From positions 186,001-250,000 of the forward strand of contig NZ_BAAAUV010000008.1 of NCBI RefSeq assembly GCF_039534125.1: DNA of 64,000 bases. Reading direction: 5' to 3'. Below, one piece after another: positions 25,127-32,997 of this stretch (positions are counted from its first letter, which is position 1; the number at the start of each line of letters is the position of its first letter). Both the position numbers and the translations under genes were made by a program. The stretch comes from Actinocorallia longicatena. Its GTDB lineage: Bacteria; Actinomycetota; Actinomycetes; Streptosporangiales; Streptosporangiaceae. The notes beneath the pieces are model-generated. The model made no database searches. It was not told the origin of the DNA and saw only the letters and a list, made by a program, of their open reading frames with translations.

Positions 25127-26887
25127 TCAACGACCCTGACCTTGACGGGGCACGGGAACGGTGTAGGCGCCCTCGATCCAGGCGCGCATGCGCTCGGCGC
25201 CGCCGGCCGGGCAGGCCCAGACGCCCTCGACCTCGACCAGGCGGGCGCCCGGGGTGTCGAGCCAGCGCAGCAGGCACTCCATCTCCTCGGGGCTGGCCGG
25301 GTAGCGGTCGGCGGAGGGCAGGACGGTCTCGGCGGTGGCGATGCAGGCGTCGACGGAGGGGCGGTAGTGGGTGGCGTCGGGGGCGATGGTGCCGCTGCCC
25401 GCGAGCCGGCCGCGGCGGATGACGGCCAGGTCCCAGCCGCCGCCGAAGGCGGGCTTGGCCGCCACGAGCTGGGGGATCTTCGCCAGCGCGCTGTAGCGCT
25501 GGGTGCGGGTGGCGGCGCGCAGGAACGCGGCGAGCCGGTCGCGCTGCACCGCCGCCTCCTCGTAGCGCAGTTCGGCGGCGAGCCGCTCGATCCGGGAGCG
25601 GGCCGCCTCGACGACCGGGCGGACGTCCTGGTCGATGACGGTCCTGGCCAGGTCGACATGGGCGGCGTAGGCCTCCTCGGACTCGCGGCCGTCGCAGGGG
25701 GCGCCGCACCGGCCGAGGTCGGCGAGCGCGCACACCTTGGCCTTGCCCGCCTCGATCTTCCGCAGGGTCAGCGGCTGGGTGCACTGCCGGATCGGGCTGG
25801 TCTCGTACAGCGCGGCCCGCGCCTCCTCGGCGATCCGGGTGTTCGGGAACGGTCCCAGATAGGAGCTCTCGTCGTCCTTGCACTCCCGCACGACCGACAG
25901 GCGCGGGAAGGGCTCGACGGTCAGCTTCAGCCAGAGCGCCCGTTCGGGGAACTTCGAGCGGCGGTTGTAGCGCGGCTTGTGCTCGGCGATCAGCCGGAGC
26001 TCCCTGACCTCGGCCTCGAGCCCGGTCGCGCACGGGATCGTGCGGACACGGACCGCGATCCCGATCATCTCCCTGATCCGGCCGCGGGTCTCCGAAGCGG
26101 TGAAGTAGGAGCGGACCCGGGTGCGCAGGTCGCCGCTCTTGCCGATGTAGAGGGGCTCGCCCTCGTGGTCCTCGAAGACGTAGACGCCGGGACCGTTCGG
26201 CACCGTGTCGGCCAGGTACCGCTTGGCCTGCTGCTCGGGGGTCGGGGTCTTGGCGAAGGACTTGGCCTCCTCGAAGGAGGTGACGCCGAACGAGCCGAGC
26301 CGCTCGATCAGCCCGTGCAGCACGTCGACGGTGGCGCGGGCGTCGGCCAGCGCCCGGTGGTTGGGGGTGGTCGAGGCGCCGAAGAAGCGGGCCAGGGTGC
26401 CGAGCCGCCGGTTGGGCACCTCGTCCCTGGTCAGCACCCGGCGGGCGAGATCGGCGGTGTCGAGGACGGGGAAGGCGGGCCAGGCGTAGCCGAGCTGGGC
26501 GCAGGCGGCCTTCAGGAAGCCGATGTCGAAGGGCGCGTTGTGGGCCACGAGCACCGAGCCGGAGGCGAACTCCAGGAAGCTGGGGATCACCTCGGCGACC
26601 TTGGGCGCGGCCGTGACCATCTGCTGGGTGATGCCGGTCAGCACGGTGATGAAGGGCGGGATGGCGAGCCCGCAGTCGACGAGGGTGCCGAACTCGCCGA
26701 CGACCCGGCCGCCGGTGACCTTCACGGCCCCGATCTCGGTGATGCCCGACTCGGCCGGTGAGCCGCCGGTGGTCTCGAGGTCGACGACGACGAAGGTGAC
26801 GTCGGCGAGCGGGGTGCCCAGGTCCGCCAGGGTCCCCTGGACCGCCGACGGCCTCCCGGCGCCCGATGTCCCCTCAACAGAGTGCAT
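25127..26887 (-). CDS. DnaQ-type exonuclease fused to UvrC/Cho-like GIY-YIG nuclease
   Basis: The roughly 586-residue protein combines two nucleases. Residues about 30-200 are a DEDDh 3'-5' exonuclease (VVVDLETTGG, HNAPFDIGFL, HRALADARATVDV). Residues about 225-310 are a GIY-YIG domain (GPGVYVF, PLYIGKSGDLRTRV). A UvrC-like central region (GRCGAPCDGR) and a UVR-like helix (RYEEAAVQRDRL) follow, with no UvrC RNaseH domain. It matches M. tuberculosis Rv2191 and Cho-type repair proteins, so DNA damage excision with end trimming is the likely role. The start is uncertain: ATG 26887 or TTG 26929. Confidence 0.9.
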   Translation of the reverse strand: MHSVEGTSGAGRPSAVQGTLADLGTPLADVTFVVVDLETTGGSPAESGITEIGAVKVTGGRVVGEFGTLVDCGLAIPPFITVLTGITQQMVTAAPKVAEVIPSFLEFASGSVLVAHNAPFDIGFLKAACAQLGYAWPAFPVLDTADLARRVLTRDEVPNRRLGTLARFFGASTTPNHRALADARATVDVLHGLIERLGSFGVTSFEEAKSFAKTPTPEQQAKRYLADTVPNGPGVYVFEDHEGEPLYIGKSGDLRTRVRSYFTASETRGRIREMIGIAVRVRTIPCATGLEAEVRELRLIAEHKPRYNRRSKFPERALWLKLTVEPFPRLSVVRECKDDESSYLGPFPNTRIAEEARAALYETSPIRQCTQPLTLRKIEAGKAKVCALADLGRCGAPCDGRESEEAYAAHVDLARTVIDQDVRPVVEAARSRIERLAAELRYEEAAVQRDRLAAFLRAATRTQRYSALAKIPQLVAAKPAFGGGWDLAVIRRGRLAGSGTIAPDATHYRPSVDACIATAETVLPSADRYPASPEEMECLLRWLDTPGARLVEVEGVWACPAGGAERMRAWIEGAYTVPVPRQGQGR

Positions 26888-26967
26888 GTTCGGCACGCTA
26901 GGGCCACCCTCTGACAAAACCCGTGGCAACCTAGGGGAACCACCGCATCGTTCGAAGGAGCACGACC

Positions 26968-28278
26968 ATCGACGCCGAGGAACGCCTCCACCGACCGCTC
27001 CCCGAAGCGGTGCGCCTGATCGTCGTGGAGGCGGCTGCCGAGGTGCTCGGGAACCTCCCGGCGGACGAGATCCCGGTGCCGCTCCGGCAGATCGCCCGGT
27101 TCCGGCCGCAGAGCCGCGCCAAGCAGGGCGCGGTGCCCATCGCCGGGCAGCTGGAGACCAACGCCGCCTTCCGCGACAAGGTCGCCAGGCCGCTGCGCGA
27201 CGGCCAGCCGGAACTGTGCGCGGCGCTGGAGGCCGGAGAGGTCCCCGCGGCCGCCGATCCGGTCCGCCTGGCCGCCCTCGCCTACCTGCTGCGGCCCCGG
27301 GGCTGGACCGAGCACGTCGAGACGGCCCGGGCGGAGCTGGAGCGGGTCGCCGGCGCGGCCCAGGAGGCCGAGACGGCCCGGACGGTCGCCGCCCTCAGAG
27401 ATCAGCTCGCGGAGGCCAGGACGGCCCGCAGCGAGGAGCTGGAGAGGATGCGGAGCGAGCTGAAGGAGGCCCGCACCGAGATCGCCGACCTCCGGCGCAG
27501 GCTGCATGACGAGAAGCGGACCGCCAAGGCCGCCCGGGAGCGGGCCGAGAACGTCGAGAAGCGCCACAACACCGACCGGGCCGAGACCCTGACCGCGCTC
27601 GGCGCAGCGGACAAGGAGCTGAAGGGGCTGCGGGCCAAGCTGGGCCAGGCCGAGGCCGCCCTGGAGAGCAACCGCAAGGCCGCCCGCGAGGGCCGCAAGC
27701 TCGAGGACATCCGGCTCCGGCTGCTGCTCGACACCCTCGTGGAGGCCGCGCAGGGCGTGCGGAGCGAGCTGAACCTTCCCGCCGTGATCCTGCGCCCGGC
27801 CGACCTGGCCGGGGGAGTGGACCCCTCCGCCGCGCCCGCCGCCGGGCGCTCGCTGTCGGAGAACGACCCGCAGCTGTTCAATCAGGTGCTGGCCCTGCCG
27901 CACGTCCACCTGATCGTCGACGGCTACAACGTCACCAAGACGGGCTACGGCGAGCTGCCGCTGGCCGACCAGCGCAACCGGCTGATCAGCGGGCTGGGCG
28001 GCCTGGCGGCCCAGACCCATGCCGAGATCACCTGCGTCTTCGACGGGGCCTCCCTGGACGGCCACATCGCCGTCCAGGCGCCGCGGGGCGTCCGGGTGCT
28101 GTTCAGCAGGCCCGGCCAGATCGCCGACGACCTGATCGGCGAGCTGCTCAAGGTCGAGCCGCCGGGCCGCGCCGTGGTCGTGGTCTCCTCCGACCAGGAG
28201 GTGGCGGCCTCGGCCCGCCGTGCGGGGGGACGTCCGGCGACCGCGTCGCTGCTCCTCAAGCGCCTCGGAAGATTTTGA
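26968..28278 (+). CDS. NYN/PIN-domain putative RNase with coiled coil (probable AUC start)
   Basis: This 436-residue protein has a globular N-terminus (1-110), a long charged coiled coil (about 125-255), and a C-terminal NYN/YacP-like nuclease fold (about 305-430). The latter has VHLIVDGYNVTKTG, ITCVFDGA and VVVVSSDQEVA holding the acidic metal ligands. It probably acts on RNA in the cytoplasm, as for other YacP/Rae1-like proteins. The conserved residues AEERLHRPLPEAV lie upstream of the first GTG (27010). The only start that includes them and sits 7 bases after GAAGGAG is ATC 26968, with no ATG, GTG or TTG between the stop at 26932 and 27010. Confidence 0.8.
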   Translation: MDAEERLHRPLPEAVRLIVVEAAAEVLGNLPADEIPVPLRQIARFRPQSRAKQGAVPIAGQLETNAAFRDKVARPLRDGQPELCAALEAGEVPAAADPVRLAALAYLLRPRGWTEHVETARAELERVAGAAQEAETARTVAALRDQLAEARTARSEELERMRSELKEARTEIADLRRRLHDEKRTAKAARERAENVEKRHNTDRAETLTALGAADKELKGLRAKLGQAEAALESNRKAAREGRKLEDIRLRLLLDTLVEAAQGVRSELNLPAVILRPADLAGGVDPSAAPAAGRSLSENDPQLFNQVLALPHVHLIVDGYNVTKTGYGELPLADQRNRLISGLGGLAAQTHAEITCVFDGASLDGHIAVQAPRGVRVLFSRPGQIADDLIGELLKVEPPGRAVVVVSSDQEVAASARRAGGRPATASLLLKRLGRF

Positions 28279-28365
28279 CAAATCCGGCGTTTAGGTTGAG
28301 GCAGGAGAGGTTTCTCACTAAGGTCAACGGCTGACAAGCAGTGTGAGAAGGGGCGTCCGTCAGCC

Positions 28366-29373
28366 GTGGTCATCGATCGTCAGCAACCGCGCCGCTGGGC
28401 CGCTGTCTGCCTTGCCCTCGCGCTGGCCTGGTCCCTGCCCGGGATGGGCGAGGCGGCGCACGCCGCGCCCGAGCCCACCAAGGCGCAGGCGAAGAAGGAC
28501 CTCGAGAAGCTGAACGACCAGGTCGATCTTCTGGTCGACAAGCTGAACAAGGCCAACGGCGACCTGAAGATCGCCCGCCGCAAGATGGACGCCGCCAAGC
28601 GCGCCGCCGACCGCGAGAACGCCAACTTCGACAAGGCCCGGGTCGGCATCGTCCAGATGGCCCAGGACGCCTACAAGTCCGGCGACATGACCTCGGTCTC
28701 CACCCTCGTCTCCAACTCCGACCCGCAGATCCTGCTGGACCAGGTCGCCCTGTTCTCCCAGCTCTCCTCCACCCGCGGCGACAAGATCCGCGAGTTCCTC
28801 AACGCCGCGCAGCGCCGCGAGCGGGAGAAGGGCCACGCCCAGGAGGCGCTGAACACGGTCCAGACCAAGGTCAAGGAGATCAAGGACCAGAAGACCGACA
28901 TCGACAAGCAGGTCGTCAAGCAGGAGAAGCTGCTGCGCCGCCTCGGTGTCGACCCCGATCCCGCGCCGGGCAAGCTCCCGCCGGTCGGCGGCACCTACAC
29001 CGGCCCCGCCAGCGGCAACGCCCGCAAGGCCCTCGACTACGCCTTCGCCCAGAAGGGCAAGCCCTACGGCTACGGCCAGTCGGGCCCCAGCCGGTTCGAC
29101 TGCTCGGGTCTGACCATGATGGCCTGGAAGGCCGCAGGTGTATCCCTGCCGCACAACGCCGCCTCGCAGTATTCGGTGACCTCAAACCACCGCATCTCCT
29201 TCGACAACCTCGAGCCGGGCGACCTGGTCTTCTTCTCCGGCCTCGGCCATGTGGGCCTCTACGTGGGCAACGGCAAGATGATCCACGCCCCGCACACCGG
29301 GACCTTCGTGTCGGTGGTCTCGATCTCCTCCGGGTACTACAGGTCCCGATTCGTCGGTGGCGGACGTCCGTAA
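28366..29373 (+). CDS. NlpC/P60 peptidoglycan endopeptidase with coiled coil
   Basis: This 335-residue secreted protein has a Sec signal (about 1-35, AAVCLALALAWSLPGMGEAAHA). A long coiled coil follows (45-200; LNDQVDLLVDKLNKANGDL). The NlpC/P60 domain (about 222-335) has the catalytic C246 in RFDCSGLTMMAW and histidines in LGHVGLYVGNGKMIHAPHTG. It cleaves D-Glu to diaminoacid bonds in stem peptides. The coiled coil may inhibit or anchor the enzyme, as in mycobacterial RipA. GTG 28366 is the start. No riboswitch was recognised upstream, unlike the next two hydrolases. Confidence 0.94.
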   Translation: MVIDRQQPRRWAAVCLALALAWSLPGMGEAAHAAPEPTKAQAKKDLEKLNDQVDLLVDKLNKANGDLKIARRKMDAAKRAADRENANFDKARVGIVQMAQDAYKSGDMTSVSTLVSNSDPQILLDQVALFSQLSSTRGDKIREFLNAAQRREREKGHAQEALNTVQTKVKEIKDQKTDIDKQVVKQEKLLRRLGVDPDPAPGKLPPVGGTYTGPASGNARKALDYAFAQKGKPYGYGQSGPSRFDCSGLTMMAWKAAGVSLPHNAASQYSVTSNHRISFDNLEPGDLVFFSGLGHVGLYVGNGKMIHAPHTGTFVSVVSISSGYYRSRFVGGGRP

Positions 29374-29757
29374 CCCCCCGTGTTACACGGGTCACAGGGT
29401 GAGACCTGGATCACTTTCCGGCCAAAGCCCGCTTCACCTGCGCAGACGCGTTTTTGCGCCGCGTTTGCCTTTCCGCGGTTCTTTGGTACCTTCAAAAGCG
29501 TCCGCAGCGTTATCCAAGCGTTGCAGACGAGCGGCGTCCTCCAGGCGCCGTAGTGATAAAAGCTTGCTTCGGTCAAGCATGGTCGACAGGACTGTCCCGA
29601 GAGCCGATGTCGTAGACGACGTCAGGGCCGCGCATGGAGGCGCAGGGCAGACATCCCGAAGGTCGGCATCACACAACAAAACCCGTAGTCGCTCGACTGC
29701 GACGGAACCACAAGGGGTTCCGTCTGGGCCTCATCACGCCCTCGGGTCGAAGCGACA
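29374..29757 (+). other. Long untranslated region before the first c-di-AMP riboswitch
   Basis: The region is less GC-rich than its neighbours and no convincing gene is visible in it. It contains short hairpins: GCTTG/CAAGC (29562-29578), GTCGC/GCGAC (29688-29703) and a 9-bp stem GACGGAACC/GGTTCCGTC (29701-29724). The promoter for the riboswitch transcript should be here. Confidence 0.6.
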
Positions 29758-29982
29758 GCGCCGAGTCCACTCCCTGACGAAAGGGAGCGGAGCCGGGGAC
29801 CCAATCCCCGTGAGCACCCCACATCGCCCCCAAACGGTGTGAGCCATGCCCGCGGAACCCCGGGGTGAATCGGCCGCCCGGCAGCTGAGCGCTCGTGACT
29901 CGACATGGAGTCGGCGCTCACCGCGATGGGTGGCCGTAGGACGAACTTCCGGTCCGAACCCGTCAGCTAACCCGGTAGGCGC
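29758..29982 (+). ncRNA. c-di-AMP (ydaO/yuaA) riboswitch 1
   Basis: The conserved blocks run in order: CGCCGAGTC, GAGCCGGGGACCCAAT, GGGGTGAATCGG, GGCCGTAGG, and finally TCCGAACCCGTCAGCTAACC with GGTAGGCG. This is the ydaO consensus that binds c-di-AMP and usually lowers expression of wall hydrolases. Variable stems extend the element to about 225 bases. It ends about 20 bases before the downstream start. Confidence 0.93.
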
Positions 29983-30001
29983 AAGGAAGAAGGAGATTCC
30001 C

Positions 30002-30577
30002 CTGTCTCGCAACCTTGGCATCCGCCTGCCCTCGTCTGACCGCTCACGTCGCGTCAAGCTGGCCACCGGCCTGCTCGCCGCGTCCGCGGTGCTCACGCCC
30101 GCCATCGCCGTTCCGGCGCAGGCGCAGGCGGCGACGGTCGAAAAGACCGCCGCGGTGACGAAGGTCAAGAAGGTCAAGAAGAAGAAGTCCTGGTCGCAGC
30201 GGCAGAAGACCGCCTTCAAGGCGATCGCCGTGGCGAAGAAGAAGAAGGGCAAGCCCTACCGCTACGGTGCGGCCGGCCCCAACTCCTTCGACTGCTCCGG
30301 GCTCGTCGGTTACGCCTACCGCAAGGCGGGCGTGAAGCTGCCCCGGACGACCGGTTCCATCTACCGCGCCGTTCACAACAAGGTCTCGTGGAAGAACCTC
30401 GCCCCTGGCGACCTGGTGTTCTTCTACGGCGGCCGCAGCCACGTCGGCCTTGTCTCCAAGGTCGTCGGCAAGAAGGTCTACATGATCCACTCGCCTCGTA
30501 CGGGTGACCATGTTCGCCAGGTGCTGCTCGACAAGTACCGCAAGCGCTCGTTCAACGGCGCGGTCCGCCCCTTCTAG
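30002..30577 (+). CDS. Secreted NlpC/P60 peptidase under riboswitch control (probable CUG start)
   Basis: This 191-residue secreted protein has a Sec signal (SRRVKLATGLLAASAVLTPA core, cleavage near AQA) followed by a Lys-rich linker (VTKVKKVKKKKSW). The catalytic domain has C98 in FDCSGLVGYAYRKAG and histidine in RSHVGLV. It cuts peptidoglycan cross-bridges. The strong site GAAGGAG (29989-29995) is followed after 6 bases by CTG 30002, in frame with the signal peptide. No ATG, GTG or TTG is near, so CUG is probably the start. c-di-AMP binding upstream should control it. Confidence 0.85.
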   Translation: MSRNLGIRLPSSDRSRRVKLATGLLAASAVLTPAIAVPAQAQAATVEKTAAVTKVKKVKKKKSWSQRQKTAFKAIAVAKKKKGKPYRYGAAGPNSFDCSGLVGYAYRKAGVKLPRTTGSIYRAVHNKVSWKNLAPGDLVFFYGGRSHVGLVSKVVGKKVYMIHSPRTGDHVRQVLLDKYRKRSFNGAVRPF

Positions 30578-30594
30578 ACCGCCCGTGCAGGCTC

Positions 30595-30636
30595 CGGGCG
30601 CGGAAATGCCACAACCCTCCGGCATTTCCGTGCCCG
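30595..30636 (+). terminator. Terminator between the two riboswitch-controlled hydrolases
   Basis: Arms 30595-30610 and 30621-30636 form a 16-bp stem with one G-U pair and a 10-base loop. It isolates the second riboswitch as its own unit. Confidence 0.8.
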
Positions 30637-30698
30637 GCGCCCCCGATCGACTTTTCTCTAACTGACCGCGGGACGCGACCCCTCAGGGGCCGTCCTCC

Positions 30699-30851
30699 CG
30701 CCGAGTCCGCATCAAGCGGAGCCGGGGACCCACTCGTCCGGACGCAGGGCGTCCAGGACACGGGGTGAATCGGAGACCGAGGCCGGAACCTTCCGCCTCC
30801 TCTCCGTAGGGCTTTTCCAGGCCCGAATCCGTCAGCTAACCCGGTAGGCGG
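30699..30851 (+). ncRNA. c-di-AMP (ydaO/yuaA) riboswitch 2
   Basis: The same order of blocks appears: CGCCGAGTCCG, GAGCCGGGGACCCACT, CGGGGTGAATCGG, CCGTAGGGCTT, then AATCCGTCAGCTAACC and GGTAGGCGG. It is shorter than the first copy because the variable stem is reduced. It ends 24 bases before ATG 30875 of the CHAP gene. Confidence 0.92.
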
Positions 30852-30874
30852 CATGGAAACCAGGAGTCAAACGC

Positions 30875-31624
30875 ATGTCCGGACGTCACCGTAAGCACGC
30901 CCACCTGTCGCTGAAGATCACCGGCGGTCTCGTCGCCGGCGCCGCCCTCGCCAGCACCTTCGCGATGTCCGCCCACGCGGACACCCCCGCCCAGCCGGCC
31001 CTCGCGGCCAAGGCCGCGGCCCTGCCGCAGATGCCCGTCCCCGAGACCGGCAGCATGACCACCGCGGGCAAGCCCGCCGGCACCGTGGTGAAGCCCGGCG
31101 CCAAGGCCGCCGCCCCCGCCGCGCAGAAGGCCGCCGAGGTCACCGCGGCCCAGATGATCGCCAAGGCGAAGTCGCAGCTCGGCCAGAAGGAGGACGGCAA
31201 GGGCGAGACCAAGTTCGCCCACTGGTACTCCAAGACCTCCCGCGCCGCCGAGACCATCGCCCGCGACGGCGGCGACCGCAAGGGCTACCTCAAGGCCAGC
31301 TGGTGCGACATGTTCGTCTCCTGGACGGCGAGCGAGGTCGGCGCCCAGAGCATCGTCGGCCAGGACGCCTGGACCGTCGCCCACGCCAAGTGGTTCAAGG
31401 CCAACGGCAAGTGGGGCACGACCCCCAAGGCCGGCGCCATCGTCTTCTTCGACTGGGGCGGCTCCAAGAGCCTCGACGCCATCGAGCACGTCGGCATCGT
31501 GACCGGCACCTCGAACGGCAAGATCAACACGATCGAGGGCAACACCGGCAACCGGGTGCAGCTCAAGACCCGCAGCGCCGGCCAGATCGTCGGCTACGGC
31601 TACCCGGACTACAAGGCCTCCTGA
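30875..31624 (+). CDS. CHAP-domain secreted amidase/endopeptidase
   Basis: This 249-residue protein has a signal peptide (about 1-35; GGLVAGAALASTFAMSAHA) and an Ala-rich linker (36-90). The CHAP domain has the catalytic C144 in SWCDMFVSWTASEVG, the histidine in EHVGIVTG, and the later polar motif EGNTGNR. CHAP proteins cleave stem peptides or amide bonds of peptidoglycan. Expression sits behind the second ydaO riboswitch, with AGGAG 8 bases before the ATG. Confidence 0.92.
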   Translation: MSGRHRKHAHLSLKITGGLVAGAALASTFAMSAHADTPAQPALAAKAAALPQMPVPETGSMTTAGKPAGTVVKPGAKAAAPAAQKAAEVTAAQMIAKAKSQLGQKEDGKGETKFAHWYSKTSRAAETIARDGGDRKGYLKASWCDMFVSWTASEVGAQSIVGQDAWTVAHAKWFKANGKWGTTPKAGAIVFFDWGGSKSLDAIEHVGIVTGTSNGKINTIEGNTGNRVQLKTRSAGQIVGYGYPDYKAS

Positions 31625-31646
31625 CCCGCGGAGACCGACCCGCGAC

Positions 31647-31673
31647 GGCCCCGCCTGCCCCCCGGCGGGGGCC
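31647..31673 (+). terminator. Terminator after CHAP gene
   Basis: GGCCCCGCC (31647-31655) pairs with GGCGGGGGCC (31664-31673) with one bulged G. It lies 23 bases past the stop. Confidence 0.65.
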
Positions 31674-31749
31674 TCGCCTCCTCATGTCCGGCTTGCGCCG
31701 GTCCGGGCGGCGGCCGACCATCGCGCGGGCGGTCGTAGGATCGCTGCTC

Positions 31750-32922
31750 ATGGCAGCCAACCCGCCGGGGCACTCGGCCTTCTCCCGCCGCCGCCTGCTC
31801 GCCGCGGCCGCGGTGCTGGCCGTCGCCGCCTGCGCCGCGGAGCGCCCGCGCCCGGCCGCCGCGCCCGCCGCCGACCCCGCCGCGCTGGACGCCCTGCTGG
31901 CCCGGAGGTCCCGGGCGGTGCTCGGCCGGGACAAAGCCGCCTTCCTGGCGACGATCGCCCCGGACTCCGTCGGCTTCCTGGCCCGCGAGGAGGAGCGGTT
32001 CGACGCGCTCAGCGCGATCCCCTTCGCCTCCTGGCGGGAGAGCGTCACGGCCTCCTCCGGGGATCTGGTCACGCTCAGCCTGACCTACCGGCTGCGCGGC
32101 TTCGACACCGCCGACGCCGTTCACACCGCCTACCTCCGGCACCGCGGCGGCCTGATCACCGGCGACGGTGGCGAACGTCACGACGACCCCGAGATCTGGA
32201 CGTCCGGCCGGGTCCGGAGCGTGACCGGCAGGCACAGCCTGGTGCTGGGGGAGGGCCCGCTCGGGGAGATCGCCGCCCAGCTCGACCGCTCCGTCCCGCT
32301 GGTGTCGGCCGTGGTCGGCGGCGGATGGGCGCGCCGGGCGGTGGCGCTGGTCCCCGCCGACGCGGAGCGGGCGAGCGTCCTGGCGGGCGGGCAGGACCTG
32401 TCGGAGATCGTCGCGCTGGCCGCGGCGCCGGCGAACACCGGCGGCACGCCGGGGCCGTCCCGGCTGTTGATCTCCCCCGAGGTGTGGAGGCGGGTCAACG
32501 CCCTCGGCCGCAGGGTCGTGCTGACCCACGAGCTCACCCATGTGGCGCTGAACGCGGCCGCCGACACCACGACCCCGATGTGGCTGGTCGAGGGCTTCGC
32601 CGACTACGTCGGCTACCGCGGCACCGGCACCCCGGTCCGCGAGGCCGCCAAGGAACTCGCCGCCTCGGTCGCGAAGGGCTACCGGCCCTCGGCGCTGCCC
32701 GCCCGCGAGGCGTTCGCCTCGGGCTTCCCCCGGCTCAGCCAGTCCTACCAGGAGGCCTGGCTGGCCTGCCGCCTCATCGCCGCCGAGCACGGCGAGGCCG
32801 CGCTGCTGCGCCTGTACCGGGAGGCGGGCCGCGTCCCCGAGGGCGACGCGGTGAAGAAGGTCCTCGGCATCACCGATCTCACCGCCAGATGGCGGGCCTA
32901 CGTGCTGTCTCAGCTGTCCTGA
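31750..32922 (+). CDS. Gluzincin-type metallopeptidase lipoprotein
   Basis: This 390-residue protein has an N-terminal signal with a lipobox ending VAAC (about residue 33), so it is probably surface-anchored. The zinc site is HELTH (260-264) with the third ligand in WLVEGFADYVG, the pattern of gluzincin proteases. The N-terminal half is an unassigned beta-rich domain (residues 45-170, DAVHTAYLRHRGGL). ATG 31750 is chosen because the signal starts there; upstream in-frame codons lie within the preceding terminator region. The substrate is unknown. Confidence 0.85.
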   Translation: MAANPPGHSAFSRRRLLAAAAVLAVAACAAERPRPAAAPAADPAALDALLARRSRAVLGRDKAAFLATIAPDSVGFLAREEERFDALSAIPFASWRESVTASSGDLVTLSLTYRLRGFDTADAVHTAYLRHRGGLITGDGGERHDDPEIWTSGRVRSVTGRHSLVLGEGPLGEIAAQLDRSVPLVSAVVGGGWARRAVALVPADAERASVLAGGQDLSEIVALAAAPANTGGTPGPSRLLISPEVWRRVNALGRRVVLTHELTHVALNAAADTTTPMWLVEGFADYVGYRGTGTPVREAAKELAASVAKGYRPSALPAREAFASGFPRLSQSYQEAWLACRLIAAEHGEAALLRLYREAGRVPEGDAVKKVLGITDLTARWRAYVLSQLS

Positions 32923-32997
32923 GGGCGCCACCATCCCGCTCATGACCCCCTTGAGCCTGAGATCGGCCGCCGTCGAGGACATGGCATCCTGGAGGCG

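Noticed and set aside
29434..29679. An 81-codon frame on the minus strand in the long leader region
   Set aside because: No ribosome site, no recognisable motif, and it overlaps the expected promoter region of the riboswitch transcript.
29846..30001. ATG 29846 as the start of the NlpC/P60 gene
   Set aside because: It lies inside conserved riboswitch sequence and would add 52 residues ahead of a complete signal peptide.
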